A DNA stretch of 64,000 nucleotides from positions 845,729 through 909,728 of the forward strand of contig KB906767.1 in the NCBI GenBank assembly GCA_000381625.1, in the 5' to 3' direction. This DNA is from Bryobacterales bacterium KBS 96. Lineage in GTDB: Bacteria; Acidobacteriota; Terriglobia; Bryobacterales; Bryobacteraceae. Position 1 is the first letter of the stretch, and every line of letters starts with the position of its first letter. Positions 34,197 to 42,785 of this stretch are shown here, in pieces. The notes under the pieces were generated by a model. It was not told the origin of the DNA. It saw only the letters and a program-made list of their open reading frames with translations, and did not search any database. Both the position numbers and the translations under genes were made by a program.

Positions 34197-35483
34197 ATGC
34201 AAACCCGACGATTACTGCCGCTGCTTGCCGTATTGGCCTTTGTTGCCTATTTGCCGGTTCTCTCGTTCCCGTTCATCTCCGACAACTACACGGAAATTCC
34301 GTTATCCATCGGTTACGGGACCTGGCACGGCCTTTCGGCGCTGTTTGCAAACCCGGTATTTCATTTCCGGTTAAGCTACATCTTCGCGAACGCCTGGATC
34401 GCCAAGCTCTTCGGGTTCACGCCACATCCGTTTTATATCGCGAGCATCGTCTTTCACATCCTTTGCGTTTGTGTCGTGTGGGGCACGGGCGCCTGGCGAA
34501 AGGTTGGTTGGAAGGCGTCTACGTGGGCCGCTGGATTCTTCGCCGTATACGAAGGACACCAGGAAGCCGTAATGTGGCTGGCGGGATGGACCGAGATGTT
34601 TCTGGTTCTGTTCGGCGGAGGCTGCTTCGTTTGCTGGGTGCTCTGGCTTCAGGGCGGGCGGCGGTGGCTGTATGCTATCGCCTGCATTCTGTTCATCGCC
34701 GCGCTGTTCTCAAAAGAATCTTCATACATGTTCGCGCCGTTGTTACTGCTGCCGGTCGCCGCCGAGCCGAACCTCCGGCGGCGGGGCATTCGCGGCATCA
34801 TTCCATTTCTGGCAGGAACCGCGGTTTACGTGGGCTTCATCGCGCTGGGGCTGAGAACGAACCCGCGTTCGCAGGACGGCACCTTCGTCCTTTCGGCGAA
34901 TATGCCATGGCATCTGCTTAACAGCTTGGGCCACATGCTCTTCGTGTGGGGACTGCTGGCGCTGGCATTCCTGCTGATCCTGCGCGCCCGGGATACCTGG
35001 CGCATGGCCGCGATCAGCCTCGCCTGGATGGCGATTGCGCTAGTTCCCTACAGCTTTCTTACCTACATGAACCGTGTGCCCAGCCGCCAGACCTACGTGG
35101 CCAGCATCGGGCTCGCCTGGTTGGTCGGTATCGCGCTGACGAAGTTGGAGGAGCGTTTTTCGGTTCGCCCCGCCATCGCCGTCGCGTGCGTCATCGCCGG
35201 AGTGAATATCGGCATCCTATGGACAAAGAAGCGCCGCCAATACCTGGAGCGGGCACAACCCACCGAACTGCTGATTCAAGCTGTGCACAAGGCACACGGC
35301 GACATCCACCTCTCCTGCTTCCCCTACTCCCCTCTCATTGCCGGCGGAGCCGTTGAATACGCGCACGGACAACTGGTGCTTGATGGACCATCTGCACAGA
35401 TCGACAAGCCACACTGCTTGTCGTTTTCCTACAAAGATGCCTTCGGGGATGTCCACCAAACGACCGTGCACACCCCAATCTAA
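34197..35483 (+). CDS. Multipass membrane protein, GT-C glycosyltransferase-like
   Basis: 428 aa with about ten membrane helices and a hydrophilic C-terminus of about 70 residues outside. The first loop has a conserved-looking DNYTE acidic pair (after helix 1), where GT-C enzymes of the PMT/ArnT type carry the catalytic Asp. This is the only pointer to function and it is weak; oligosaccharide or lipid glycosylation is a guess. It follows efp by 41 bases and appears to be a separate unit. Confidence 0.6.
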   Translation: MQTRRLLPLLAVLAFVAYLPVLSFPFISDNYTEIPLSIGYGTWHGLSALFANPVFHFRLSYIFANAWIAKLFGFTPHPFYIASIVFHILCVCVVWGTGAWRKVGWKASTWAAGFFAVYEGHQEAVMWLAGWTEMFLVLFGGGCFVCWVLWLQGGRRWLYAIACILFIAALFSKESSYMFAPLLLLPVAAEPNLRRRGIRGIIPFLAGTAVYVGFIALGLRTNPRSQDGTFVLSANMPWHLLNSLGHMLFVWGLLALAFLLILRARDTWRMAAISLAWMAIALVPYSFLTYMNRVPSRQTYVASIGLAWLVGIALTKLEERFSVRPAIAVACVIAGVNIGILWTKKRRQYLERAQPTELLIQAVHKAHGDIHLSCFPYSPLIAGGAVEYAHGQLVLDGPSAQIDKPHCLSFSYKDAFGDVHQTTVHTPI

Positions 35484-35753
35484 GTGCAGCTGTTCGTAAA
35501 TACGAAGACGTATTGCGAGGCAACACTCCGATGAAGGCACCCGCCACTCCTTGACACTCACGGTCGGCGCAGGCCCATGTAATCATACGCAGTTGTCCGC
35601 TTATGCGGCCTGGCGGGGCCCTGTCGGTCCTGGCTGGGAATGAGCCGCGCGCATCGACAAGCGCTTTTGAGCTGCTCGTCGATTCGCTATCGTATTTAAG
35701 AAAATGCCGTTAAGTTTGCAGGAAGCCCGATCGAACTGAAAGGCTAGCAAGCC

Positions 35754-36203
35754 TTAGAAGAACTGTAGTACGCGTTCGAGCAGGGAGTCCCTCTTCGAGG
35801 AAATCCCGACGGCAACAGGTTCCTCCACGCCATCCTCCTTCAAGACGGCCGAGAGGTCCTCCTTGCCGGGCACTTCAAGGATGTCGAAAATCAGATTGGA
35901 CGGCAGAGAATCAAGAGAAACTTCGCGTCCATCGTCGAATACAAAGACATCCCGTTTCGGTTTGGTGAGCATCCGGAACACTACTTCAGCTTCCGGCGCG
36001 GTGTGTAACGTCACTTGCTGAACTTCGGAGTACCGGATAAGAACTCTCGTTTGGTCCAGCATGCAAACCGGCGTGGGCCGTGCATTGTGTAGATCCGATT
36101 CCCGCACGGCCCAGCTACAACCATGGACCTTACGGATTCCCAATCGCTGCCCAGCCTCAGCCTGTAGAATTTTGTCTGCGTGGGTGGCAGAATACCAGCA
36201 CAT
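35754..36203 (-). CDS. Unknown small protein with Cys-rich N-terminus
   Basis: 149 aa from the ATG at 36203, which has a perfect AGGAGG six bases upstream. The open frame extends farther upstream to 36437, but those 78 residues look like junk. The protein starts MCWYSATHADKILQAEAGQR and later has HNARPTPVCMLDQTRVLIR. I do not recognise a domain. A Cys-Trp-Tyr start and a second conserved-looking Cys may bind metal or be modified. It lies between a GT-C-like gene and the sigma-factor group. Confidence 0.7.
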   Translation of the reverse strand: MCWYSATHADKILQAEAGQRLGIRKVHGCSWAVRESDLHNARPTPVCMLDQTRVLIRYSEVQQVTLHTAPEAEVVFRMLTKPKRDVFVFDDGREVSLDSLPSNLIFDILEVPGKEDLSAVLKEDGVEEPVAVGISSKRDSLLERVLQFF

Positions 36204-36489
36204 TCTTGACCTCCTAACTTCCGGTCGAACAGTTAGCTGCTCTACCGACCCAAGTATGGAGCAAATCCGAACCACGAACAAGGGTGGAAATCGCTGGAAA
36301 TGTTTGGCGAAATCAGGCCGTTGCGATGCCGTCCAGTTCGCAGCACATGCGCACTGCCCCGTGCTCCAAAGGCCGACCACAACTGTAACGGAGAGGACAA
36401 AATAATGACCGGCTAATGTTTCCGTTAACATCTTCATGTAGTTTCCGTATTACCAGGCAGAGAACGTCAAAATCAGCCAAGAGGAAATC

Positions 36490-36945
36490 ATGCCTGAAGT
36501 AGTCGTCGCCATCATTTTCGGAGTGTTTGGGTGGATCGTATGGGTCATCACAACGAATATCCGCCGGAGTAAGACCGCCAGAGCCGTCGCCGATCTGCAC
36601 GCGAAGCTGCTCGATCGCTGCAGCAACAACAATGAGCTCTTGATGTACCTTGAAAGCGAATCCGGCCGGCGGTTTCTTGAGTCGGCCACAACGGGAGGGG
36701 GTACACCGCTTACGCGTATCCTGAACGCAGTTCAGGCCGGAGCCGTTTTGCTGTTGTTCGGCATCGCAATGGTGATCGTCCGTTTGGCGCTCCAGGATAC
36801 GGACGCGCAGAATGTATTGGTGGTCCTGGGCGCGGCGGCGCTGTCCATCGGGGCGGGGTTCCTGGTATCGGCGGCGATTTCTTACACGCTCTGCAAGTCG
36901 TGGGGAATATGGAGGCCCGGCGAAACGCTTCGCCAAACTACTTAA
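36490..36945 (+). CDS. Unknown membrane protein upstream of an ECF sigma factor
   Basis: 151 aa. One helix at the N-terminus (residues 3-22), a hydrophilic middle (about 23-75) with possible coiled coil, then two helices near the C-terminus (about 78-97 and 105-130). AGAGGAAAT precedes the ATG. It lies 30 bases before the likely sigma start and so may be co-transcribed with the sigma/anti-sigma pair. No known domain. Confidence 0.65.
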   Translation: MPEVVVAIIFGVFGWIVWVITTNIRRSKTARAVADLHAKLLDRCSNNNELLMYLESESGRRFLESATTGGGTPLTRILNAVQAGAVLLLFGIAMVIVRLALQDTDAQNVLVVLGAAALSIGAGFLVSAAISYTLCKSWGIWRPGETLRQTT

Positions 36946-36974
36946 GCGCAATCTCGCTCTCGACAGATGCGCGG

Positions 36975-37520
36975 ATGATCAACGCCGAAACGCAAACGGA
37001 ATTCGCAGCCTCCGCGGCGCGTCCGATGGATGAGGAGAGTTTCCAGCTCCTGTACCATCGCACGGCCACGCCGCTGCGGCGGTATCTGCGCAGGATACTA
37101 TCCGACCCGTCGTTCGCGGACGATCTATTACAGGAGAGTTACCTCCGGTTTTTAGGAGCTAAACTCAGCTCGGATATGTGCGAAGAGCATCAAAAAAATT
37201 ACCTGTTTCGGATCGCGACAAACCTGGTGCGGGATCATGCTTCGAAAAAGAAAGCAGAGCCGCTGCTCGGGGAAGCGAGTTCCCCTGAGAGGCTGGCCCA
37301 ACGCATCGACCGGCAGGAGGATCTGCGGCGTGTGATGGAAAAGATGAAGCCACGGGAGCGGCAGATTCTCTGGTTAGCTTACGTGGAGCAATTCGATCAT
37401 AATGAAATTGCGGCAATCGTCGGAGCCAAAGCCCAGAGCATTCGACCGATGCTGTGGAGGGCTCGCGCGAACTTGGCCGATATGCTTCGCGGCCTGGGAT
37501 TTCGGGAGGGAAAACCGTGA
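36975..37520 (+). CDS. ECF RNA polymerase sigma factor
   Basis: About 181 aa from the ATG at 36975 (alternatives: 36900 or 37026). Region 2 reads 'LYHRTATPLRRYLRRIL...FADDLLQESYLRFL' and region 4 'MKPRERQILWLAYVEQFDHNEIAAIVGAKAQSI'. It belongs to the ECF group. The stop overlaps the GTG start of the next gene, which has a zinc-binding anti-sigma motif, so this is a coupled sigma/anti-sigma unit. The signal is unknown. Confidence 0.9.
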   Translation: MINAETQTEFAASAARPMDEESFQLLYHRTATPLRRYLRRILSDPSFADDLLQESYLRFLGAKLSSDMCEEHQKNYLFRIATNLVRDHASKKKAEPLLGEASSPERLAQRIDRQEDLRRVMEKMKPRERQILWLAYVEQFDHNEIAAIVGAKAQSIRPMLWRARANLADMLRGLGFREGKP

Positions 37521-37963
37521 AAACGGAGGCAAACATTCTCCATTCGTGCGAATGGGAACCAGCGCTGGTATCCGCGTTGCAGCGGGGACATCTGCCTGAA
37601 GAAGTTTCGCGGCATGTAGCAAGTTGCCCAGCCTGCACCGATACCGCCATCGTGTGGGGTTATCTGCACGATGTCGAGCAAGATGCCGCCGATGCCGACC
37701 AACTTCCTGCCCCTGGCCTGATCTGGTGGCGGGCGCAACTGGCCGAGCGGCGTAAGCTCGCGAGCCGTTCCGTCGCTTCCATCCAAATCGTGCAGAATGC
37801 GGCTATCGCGCTCGCGGCGATTCTAGCCGTTACACTCCTGGCGCTCTACGCACAAACGTTCACTCAGATCCCTGCTCTGCTGCTGGAGGGCATTGCAGCG
37901 TGCTTCTTGTTTTCGCTGCCTGTCGCCGGACTTCTTTATTTCTGGGCGCGATCCGAACGGTAG
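37517..37963 (+). CDS. Zinc-binding anti-sigma factor, membrane-anchored
   Basis: 148 aa starting at the GTG that overlaps the sigma stop (GTGA). The ZAS motif is H33-x3-C37-x2-C40, with C11 and H9 as further possible ligands. Two C-terminal membrane helices (about 93-112 and 120-140) hold it in the membrane, with the ZAS domain in the cytoplasm. It is expected to hold the sigma factor until a redox or envelope signal releases it. Confidence 0.85.
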   Translation: MKTEANILHSCEWEPALVSALQRGHLPEEVSRHVASCPACTDTAIVWGYLHDVEQDAADADQLPAPGLIWWRAQLAERRKLASRSVASIQIVQNAAIALAAILAVTLLALYAQTFTQIPALLLEGIAACFLFSLPVAGLLYFWARSER

Positions 37964-37974
37964 ATTTTCACAAG

Positions 37975-38151
37975 CTATTCATCGTGCATGGCAGCCTGTA
38001 CTTTGCTGGCCAGCTCGGGAGGTATCTCGTCCATATTGTGCGCCGACTTCGCGTGTTCCGCGCATGCTTTCAGAACTTCCTGCTCAGTCTCCCCACGCGC
38101 TTCAAAATCGCAATCCACGCCGACTTCGCGGCACCGAACAACTTTAGGCAT
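37975..38151 (-). CDS. DUF1059 family small protein
   Basis: 58 aa on the minus strand with AGGAGG at 38159-38164, seven bases before the ATG. The pattern of the DUF1059 family is plain: C7 near the start, then GVDCDFEARGETEQEVLKA with C14, C27AEHA, and an ENMDEIP-like HNMDEIP. These short proteins with spaced Cys/His are found widely in Actinobacteria and Acidobacteria and have no known function. It is convergent with the anti-sigma gene. Confidence 0.85.
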   Translation of the reverse strand: MPKVVRCREVGVDCDFEARGETEQEVLKACAEHAKSAHNMDEIPPELASKVQAAMHDE

Positions 38152-38323
38152 CGTGCTGCCTCCTGGAAATGAATTATAAACTCATTAGCGCTGTTGTACA
38201 GGCGTCGTGCTAACACTCGCAGTACTGTATCGTATGGATGGATCGCGCACCCGAAAGCGACGAAAGATATTGAACCTGCGGCGGTCGAAGCATGCTTCGC
38301 CCCTATAACAAATAAGGGATTTC

Positions 38324-38350
38324 TGTGTAGGGGACGGGCGTCCCGACCCA
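38324..38350. repeat. Dispersed intergenic repeat, CCCTACA family, inverted copy
   Basis: Reads TGTAGGGGACGGGCGTCCCGAC; on the minus strand this gives GTCGGGACGCCCGTCCCCTACA, matching the other copies. GGGAC and GTCCC also make a small hairpin. It is in the 237-base gap between DUF1059 and the enolase-superfamily gene. Confidence 0.5.
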
Positions 38351-38388
38351 AGCCTTCAGAGAGCGGATTTACAATCCAACAAAACCCG

Positions 38389-39627
38389 TCACCAATTCGT
38401 AATCGAGCCGTCCGGACGGAAGTAGGTCTGCGCGCGATTCGTAACCGGCTCGGTGATTTCCGTCACCGGCTTCAGATACTTCATATCCAACTCCACGCCC
38501 AGCCCCGGGCGCTCATTCGGATATAGTTTGCCGTTTTTGAAATCCAGACATTGCGGAAGGTACGGCAGAGTCCGGCCCTGGTAGTTGTACTCCATCAGAA
38601 CGGGGCCCGAGAATGTGCCCAGTGAGTTGACCAGCGCGGCGGTTGCGATGGGCCCGGTGAAGTGGGGCACGATGCCGACAAAGTGCGTCTCGCAAATCGC
38701 TGCAATTTTCATCATCTCGGTGATGCCGCCGACATTAGGAAGCGTCGCGCGAATGTAATCGAGATCGTGGTTCTCGACGAGCCTGTTGAAGTCCCAGCGA
38801 TTGCCCCATTCCTCGCCGGCCGCCAGTGGCACATTCACCTTCTGCCGGAGAATGGGAATATCCTGCTGGAACGCCTCGGCGCGCACGGGGTCTTCAACGA
38901 AATAAGGCGCGAGACTTTCGATGAGATTGCATCCGCGAATTGCATCGGACAGATCGAAGCGCTGGTGGAAGTCGATACACCAGTCGCCATTCTTGCCGAC
39001 TCCTTCGCGGGCCTCGACACAGTCCTTGTAGACCTGATTGATTCGCTCGTGGGTGTTGAACGTCGTATTGGCCGGCGTGTCGGCCGCGCCCATGCGGAAA
39101 GCCCGGTAGCCTGCTTCCACGGTAATTCGTGCACGGTCCCGAATGCTCATGCCGCGTTCAATACCCGGTATGATGCCGGCCGTGTTATAGCACTCGCAGT
39201 GATCGCGCACCATGCCGCCGAGTACTTCGTGAACCGGCAACTTCAGGGCCTTGCCACGAATGTCCCACAGCGCGAGATCAAGCGCGCCGATGCCATCTGT
39301 TTTTTCCCGGCCGGCCGGATAGAAAAACGCGCGATTCATATCCTGCCACAGGCGTTCAATGTATTGCGGATCTTTGCCGATCAGCCGCCCAGCGGACTGC
39401 TTGAGCGTATCTCTTGAGCCGCCTTCCCCAATTCCGGTAATTCCGGCGTCGGTGTCAATCAGCACCACGAGGTCGCTCTGGTTGAATAACGGATTCGGAT
39501 GCGGCGGAGCAAAGACGCGAACCTTCGTGATCTTCATCTTCGGAAGCGCCGCCTGCAAACTCGGCGCGACCAAGGCGCCACCCACTGGTGCGACTGCTAA
39601 CGTCTTGAGAAACGACCTCCGGTTCAT
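38389..39627 (-). CDS. Tat-exported enolase-superfamily protein (D-galactonate/mandelate-racemase-like)
   Basis: 412 aa. GAGGAGG precedes the ATG. It has a strong twin-arginine signal (RRSFLKTLAV, residues 3-12), which is unusual because members act in the cytoplasm. The body has the capping domain (TGIGEGG..) and the TIM barrel with metal ligands D (WCIDFHQ), E (VEDPV) and E (AAGEEWG), and a late catalytic His (IVPHFTG). This set fits the acid-sugar dehydratase (D-galactonate type) subgroup. The substrate is likely a sugar acid in the periplasm. Confidence 0.85.
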   Translation of the reverse strand: MNRRSFLKTLAVAPVGGALVAPSLQAALPKMKITKVRVFAPPHPNPLFNQSDLVVLIDTDAGITGIGEGGSRDTLKQSAGRLIGKDPQYIERLWQDMNRAFFYPAGREKTDGIGALDLALWDIRGKALKLPVHEVLGGMVRDHCECYNTAGIIPGIERGMSIRDRARITVEAGYRAFRMGAADTPANTTFNTHERINQVYKDCVEAREGVGKNGDWCIDFHQRFDLSDAIRGCNLIESLAPYFVEDPVRAEAFQQDIPILRQKVNVPLAAGEEWGNRWDFNRLVENHDLDYIRATLPNVGGITEMMKIAAICETHFVGIVPHFTGPIATAALVNSLGTFSGPVLMEYNYQGRTLPYLPQCLDFKNGKLYPNERPGLGVELDMKYLKPVTEITEPVTNRAQTYFRPDGSITNW

Positions 39628-39722
39628 TCATCCTCCTCACAAATGTCCTACTGTACTTCAGCGGAGAAGATTATCAAAGCGATTTGTTGGCGCGGGGCGG
39701 TTCTTCGCCGGGAAAGCAGGAG

Positions 39723-40895
39723 TTATTTCACGATGCGAGCAAGGACCGGGCCGACTATTACGAGGAACAGGACGTAGGCCGCCGCGAACGATCCGAGTTC
39801 CGGTTGCAAAGTGGCTCCGAGGGCGGCGATTACCATCGAAAACTCGCCGCGCGCCACAAGAGTAGTCCCCGCCCGCCAGCGCGCGCTGCTATCGAAACCC
39901 GCTTGGGCCGCCGCAAAGTAGCCCGTGAGAATCTTGGTCAACGCCGTAACAATGCCCAAAACAATTGCAAGCGGCATCAATACGGGCAGCTTCGAAGGAT
40001 CGATCTGCAGTCCGAAGAAGAAGAAGAAAATGGCGGCAAACAAATCCCGAAGCGGCGCGAGCAACTGGTGCGCGCGCTCCGCTATAGGCCCCGAAAACGC
40101 GATGCCGACCAGGAACGCCCCAATCGCGGCCGAAACCTGCAGACTTTCCGCGACGCCGGCGACCAAAAGAACGGCCCCGAACGTGGTAAGCAGAATCACT
40201 TCGTCGGATTCGTGGAGCGCCCATGCGCTCAACTGCTTGCCGTAACGCAGCGCGATCGTCAGAATGAACAGAACCGCGCCGATCGCAATCGAAACGGAAA
40301 TGGCGATCTTCAGCTTCGTGCCGCCAATGAGAAGGACGGCCACAAGCGGCAGGTAAGCTGCCATGGCAAGGTCTTCCAAAACGAGGATCGACAGAATGGA
40401 GGGCGTCTCCGGGTTGCCCATCCGCTTCAATTCGGAAAGCACCTTGGCGATCACGCCGGAAGAGGAGATCCACGTCACTCCGCCGAGCAGCACGGCCGCC
40501 AGCGGATGCCAGCGCAAAATCAGTCCCATCACCAGGCCCGGCGTGAAGTTGAGCGCAAAATCGATAATGCCGGCGCCAATTCCGAATCGCAGATTGTGTT
40601 TCAATTCCTGGGCGGTGTACTCGAGTCCGAGCATGAACAACAGCAGCAAGACTCCGATCTCCGCGCCGACGTGAATGAAGCCTTCACTCACGGGGAGTGG
40701 AGCGATGCCGCCGTTACCGAAGGCAAGCCCGGCGAGCAAATACAGGGGAATAGCGGAAAAGCCGATGCGGTTGGCGAGACGGGCGAGTACTGCCAGCCCA
40801 ACCGTGGCCGCTCCTAACTCTATGAAAAATTCGGATCCCGGGGCTTGGGAAGGCATTTGCTTAGTCGAGGATAACAGGAAGAGCAAAAGCAGCAT
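39723..40895 (-). CDS. CPA2-family cation:proton antiporter (Kef-like membrane domain)
   Basis: About 390 aa, some 12-13 membrane helices. The start is uncertain: ATG at 40895, or ATG at 40856 (377 aa) with MPSQAPGSEF. The Na+/H+ exchanger domain has the segments GGxxWxSSSG (GGVTWISSSGVIAK) and SVSIAIGAVLF. Unlike KefB/KefC it has no C-terminal RCK/TrkA-N domain. It probably exchanges K+ or Na+ for H+. It is transcribed divergently from the GMC oxidoreductase. Confidence 0.88.
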   Translation of the reverse strand: MLLLLFLLSSTKQMPSQAPGSEFFIELGAATVGLAVLARLANRIGFSAIPLYLLAGLAFGNGGIAPLPVSEGFIHVGAEIGVLLLLFMLGLEYTAQELKHNLRFGIGAGIIDFALNFTPGLVMGLILRWHPLAAVLLGGVTWISSSGVIAKVLSELKRMGNPETPSILSILVLEDLAMAAYLPLVAVLLIGGTKLKIAISVSIAIGAVLFILTIALRYGKQLSAWALHESDEVILLTTFGAVLLVAGVAESLQVSAAIGAFLVGIAFSGPIAERAHQLLAPLRDLFAAIFFFFFGLQIDPSKLPVLMPLAIVLGIVTALTKILTGYFAAAQAGFDSSARWRAGTTLVARGEFSMVIAALGATLQPELGSFAAAYVLFLVIVGPVLARIVK

Positions 40896-41056
40896 TCCTT
40901 CATGCCGGAATGTTATTGGCGAAGTTGAGCACCGGCAATTCACCGCATTTTCCCTGCCAGCGCTCCGATTCGGGGCGCTGGCAGGGCGGTTCACGAGCGA
41001 TATCGCGCAAGCAAATTGCGAGCCCGATATTATAGATGTTTCGAACTGAACAGAAC

Positions 41057-42769
41057 ATGGCACAGGTGAAAGCAAGTCCGAAGACGTATGACGTCGTGAT
41101 TGTCGGCTCGGGGGCAGGTGGCGGTGTCGCCGCGCAAGTGCTCGCGAACGCCGGCGCAAAGATCTGCATGCTAGAGGCAGGAGCGTGGTTCGATTGCACA
41201 AAGCAATCCGACATGTTCGGCTGGCCCTATGATGCTCCGCATCGCGCGGCGTCAACGCACGAAAAGCCGTTCGGCTATTTCGATGCAACGCTGCTCGGCG
41301 GATGGGAAGTGCCCGGCGAACCATACACCAACGCCGCGGGCTCGGATTGGATGTGGTGGCGCGCGCGCATGCTCGGAGGCCGCACCAATCACTACGGACG
41401 CATCTCGCTCCGCATGGGGCCGTACGATTTTAAGCCATATAGCCGCGACGGTAAGGGCTTCGACTGGCCCATTACGTATGACGATCTCGCGCCGTACTAC
41501 GACAAAGCCGAGGAACTGATCGGCGTATTCGGATCACATGAAGGCCTGGAAAATACGCCCGACGGAAAATTTCTGCCGGCCCCGGCGCCGCGCGGCTACG
41601 AAAAAGTAGTGAAAGCCGCGAGCGATAAGCTCAACATCCCTTGTATTCCCTCGCGCCTGGCAATTCTGACGCGGTCCATTCATGGAAGGCCGGCCTGCCA
41701 CTATTGCGCGCAGTGCGGGCGGTCTTGTGGCGTGAACGCGAATTTTAACTCGCCCGGCGTGCACATCTTCCCCGCGATGAAGACCGGTAATCTCGAGGTC
41801 CGCAGCAATGCCATGGCCCGCGAAGTCCTGGTTGGCCCGGACGGCATGGCGCGCGGCGTCTCCTACGTCGACAAGACCACGCGGAAGGAAGTCTCGGTAT
41901 ACGGCAAGATCGTTGTGCTGGCCGCGAGCTGCTGCGAGACGGCGCGAATCATGCTCAATTCGAAGAGCAATCAGTTTCCGAATGGCATCGCCAACTCGAC
42001 GGGACTAGTGGGCCGCTACATCATGGACACGGTCGGGTCCGCGGTCAGCGGATTTTTCCCGATTATGCAGGATCTGCCACCGGAGAATGAAGATGGCGTT
42101 GGCGGTATGCATATGTACATGCCGTGGTGGCTTTACAAAGAACAGAAAGCCAACAAGATGCCGTTTGCGCGCGGCTACCACATCGAGTTTGGCGGTGGGC
42201 GCCACCAGCCGGGCGCCGGCGTACTCAGCGGCTCCGAACGTCTACTCGGCGGTGGCTATGGCGCGGAATTGAAGCAGAATCTGCGTAAAATCTACGGGGC
42301 GCACGTCGGCTTCTCAGGCCGCGGCGAAATGATTCCAAATGACGACAGTTACTGCGAAATCGACCCCAACACGGTCGATCAGTGGGGCATCCCGGTGCTT
42401 CGCTTCCACTTCAAATGGAGCGACGACGAACTTCTGCAGGCGAAACACATGCAGGAGACGTTCAAGGAAATTATTGAAACGGCAGGCGGCGTGGTGACGA
42501 ACAGCCACGGACCGGAGAAGCGGTGGGGCATTTCAAACGGCGGTCAGATTATTCACGAAGTCGGCGCAACCAAGATGGGCGCCGATCCGAAGACCTCGGT
42601 GCTGAATCAGTATTGCCAGGCGTGGGATTGCAAGAATCTCTTCATCACCGATGCGGCTCCGTTCGTCAGCAACGCCGATAAGAACCCGACGCTGACCATC
42701 AGCGCGCTCGGGTGGCGCACATCGGAGTACATTGCCGATCAAGTGAAGAAGCTGAACGTGAAGGTATAG
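41057..42769 (+). CDS. GMC-family FAD-dependent sugar/alcohol dehydrogenase with a Cys cluster
   Basis: About 570 aa; I prefer the ATG at 41057 (family members start MAxxx...YDVVIVGSG), though ATG 41036 is possible. FAD-binding VGSGAGGGVAAQVLANAGAKICMLEAG is near the N-terminus. C-terminal GMC residues include HEVGATKMG and ADKNPTLTISALGWRTSE. C214-x2-C217-x2-C220-x3-C224 (HYCAQCGRSC) suggests an iron-sulfur cluster, as in some bacterial FAD glucose dehydrogenases (inference). No signal peptide is seen; the partner downstream has a Tat signal and may carry it out. Confidence 0.9.
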   Translation: MAQVKASPKTYDVVIVGSGAGGGVAAQVLANAGAKICMLEAGAWFDCTKQSDMFGWPYDAPHRAASTHEKPFGYFDATLLGGWEVPGEPYTNAAGSDWMWWRARMLGGRTNHYGRISLRMGPYDFKPYSRDGKGFDWPITYDDLAPYYDKAEELIGVFGSHEGLENTPDGKFLPAPAPRGYEKVVKAASDKLNIPCIPSRLAILTRSIHGRPACHYCAQCGRSCGVNANFNSPGVHIFPAMKTGNLEVRSNAMAREVLVGPDGMARGVSYVDKTTRKEVSVYGKIVVLAASCCETARIMLNSKSNQFPNGIANSTGLVGRYIMDTVGSAVSGFFPIMQDLPPENEDGVGGMHMYMPWWLYKEQKANKMPFARGYHIEFGGGRHQPGAGVLSGSERLLGGGYGAELKQNLRKIYGAHVGFSGRGEMIPNDDSYCEIDPNTVDQWGIPVLRFHFKWSDDELLQAKHMQETFKEIIETAGGVVTNSHGPEKRWGISNGGQIIHEVGATKMGADPKTSVLNQYCQAWDCKNLFITDAAPFVSNADKNPTLTISALGWRTSEYIADQVKKLNVKV

Positions 42770-42785
42770 CGGAAAGGAACAAGTG

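Noticed and set aside
36204-36437. N-terminal extension of the 149-aa unknown protein
   Set aside because: The AGGAGG and ATG at 36203 are the plain start; the extra stretch lies in its promoter region.
39684-40817. 377-codon plus-strand frame opposite the antiporter gene
   Set aside because: Arg/Gln/Asn-rich mirror of a membrane protein; typical antisense artefact.
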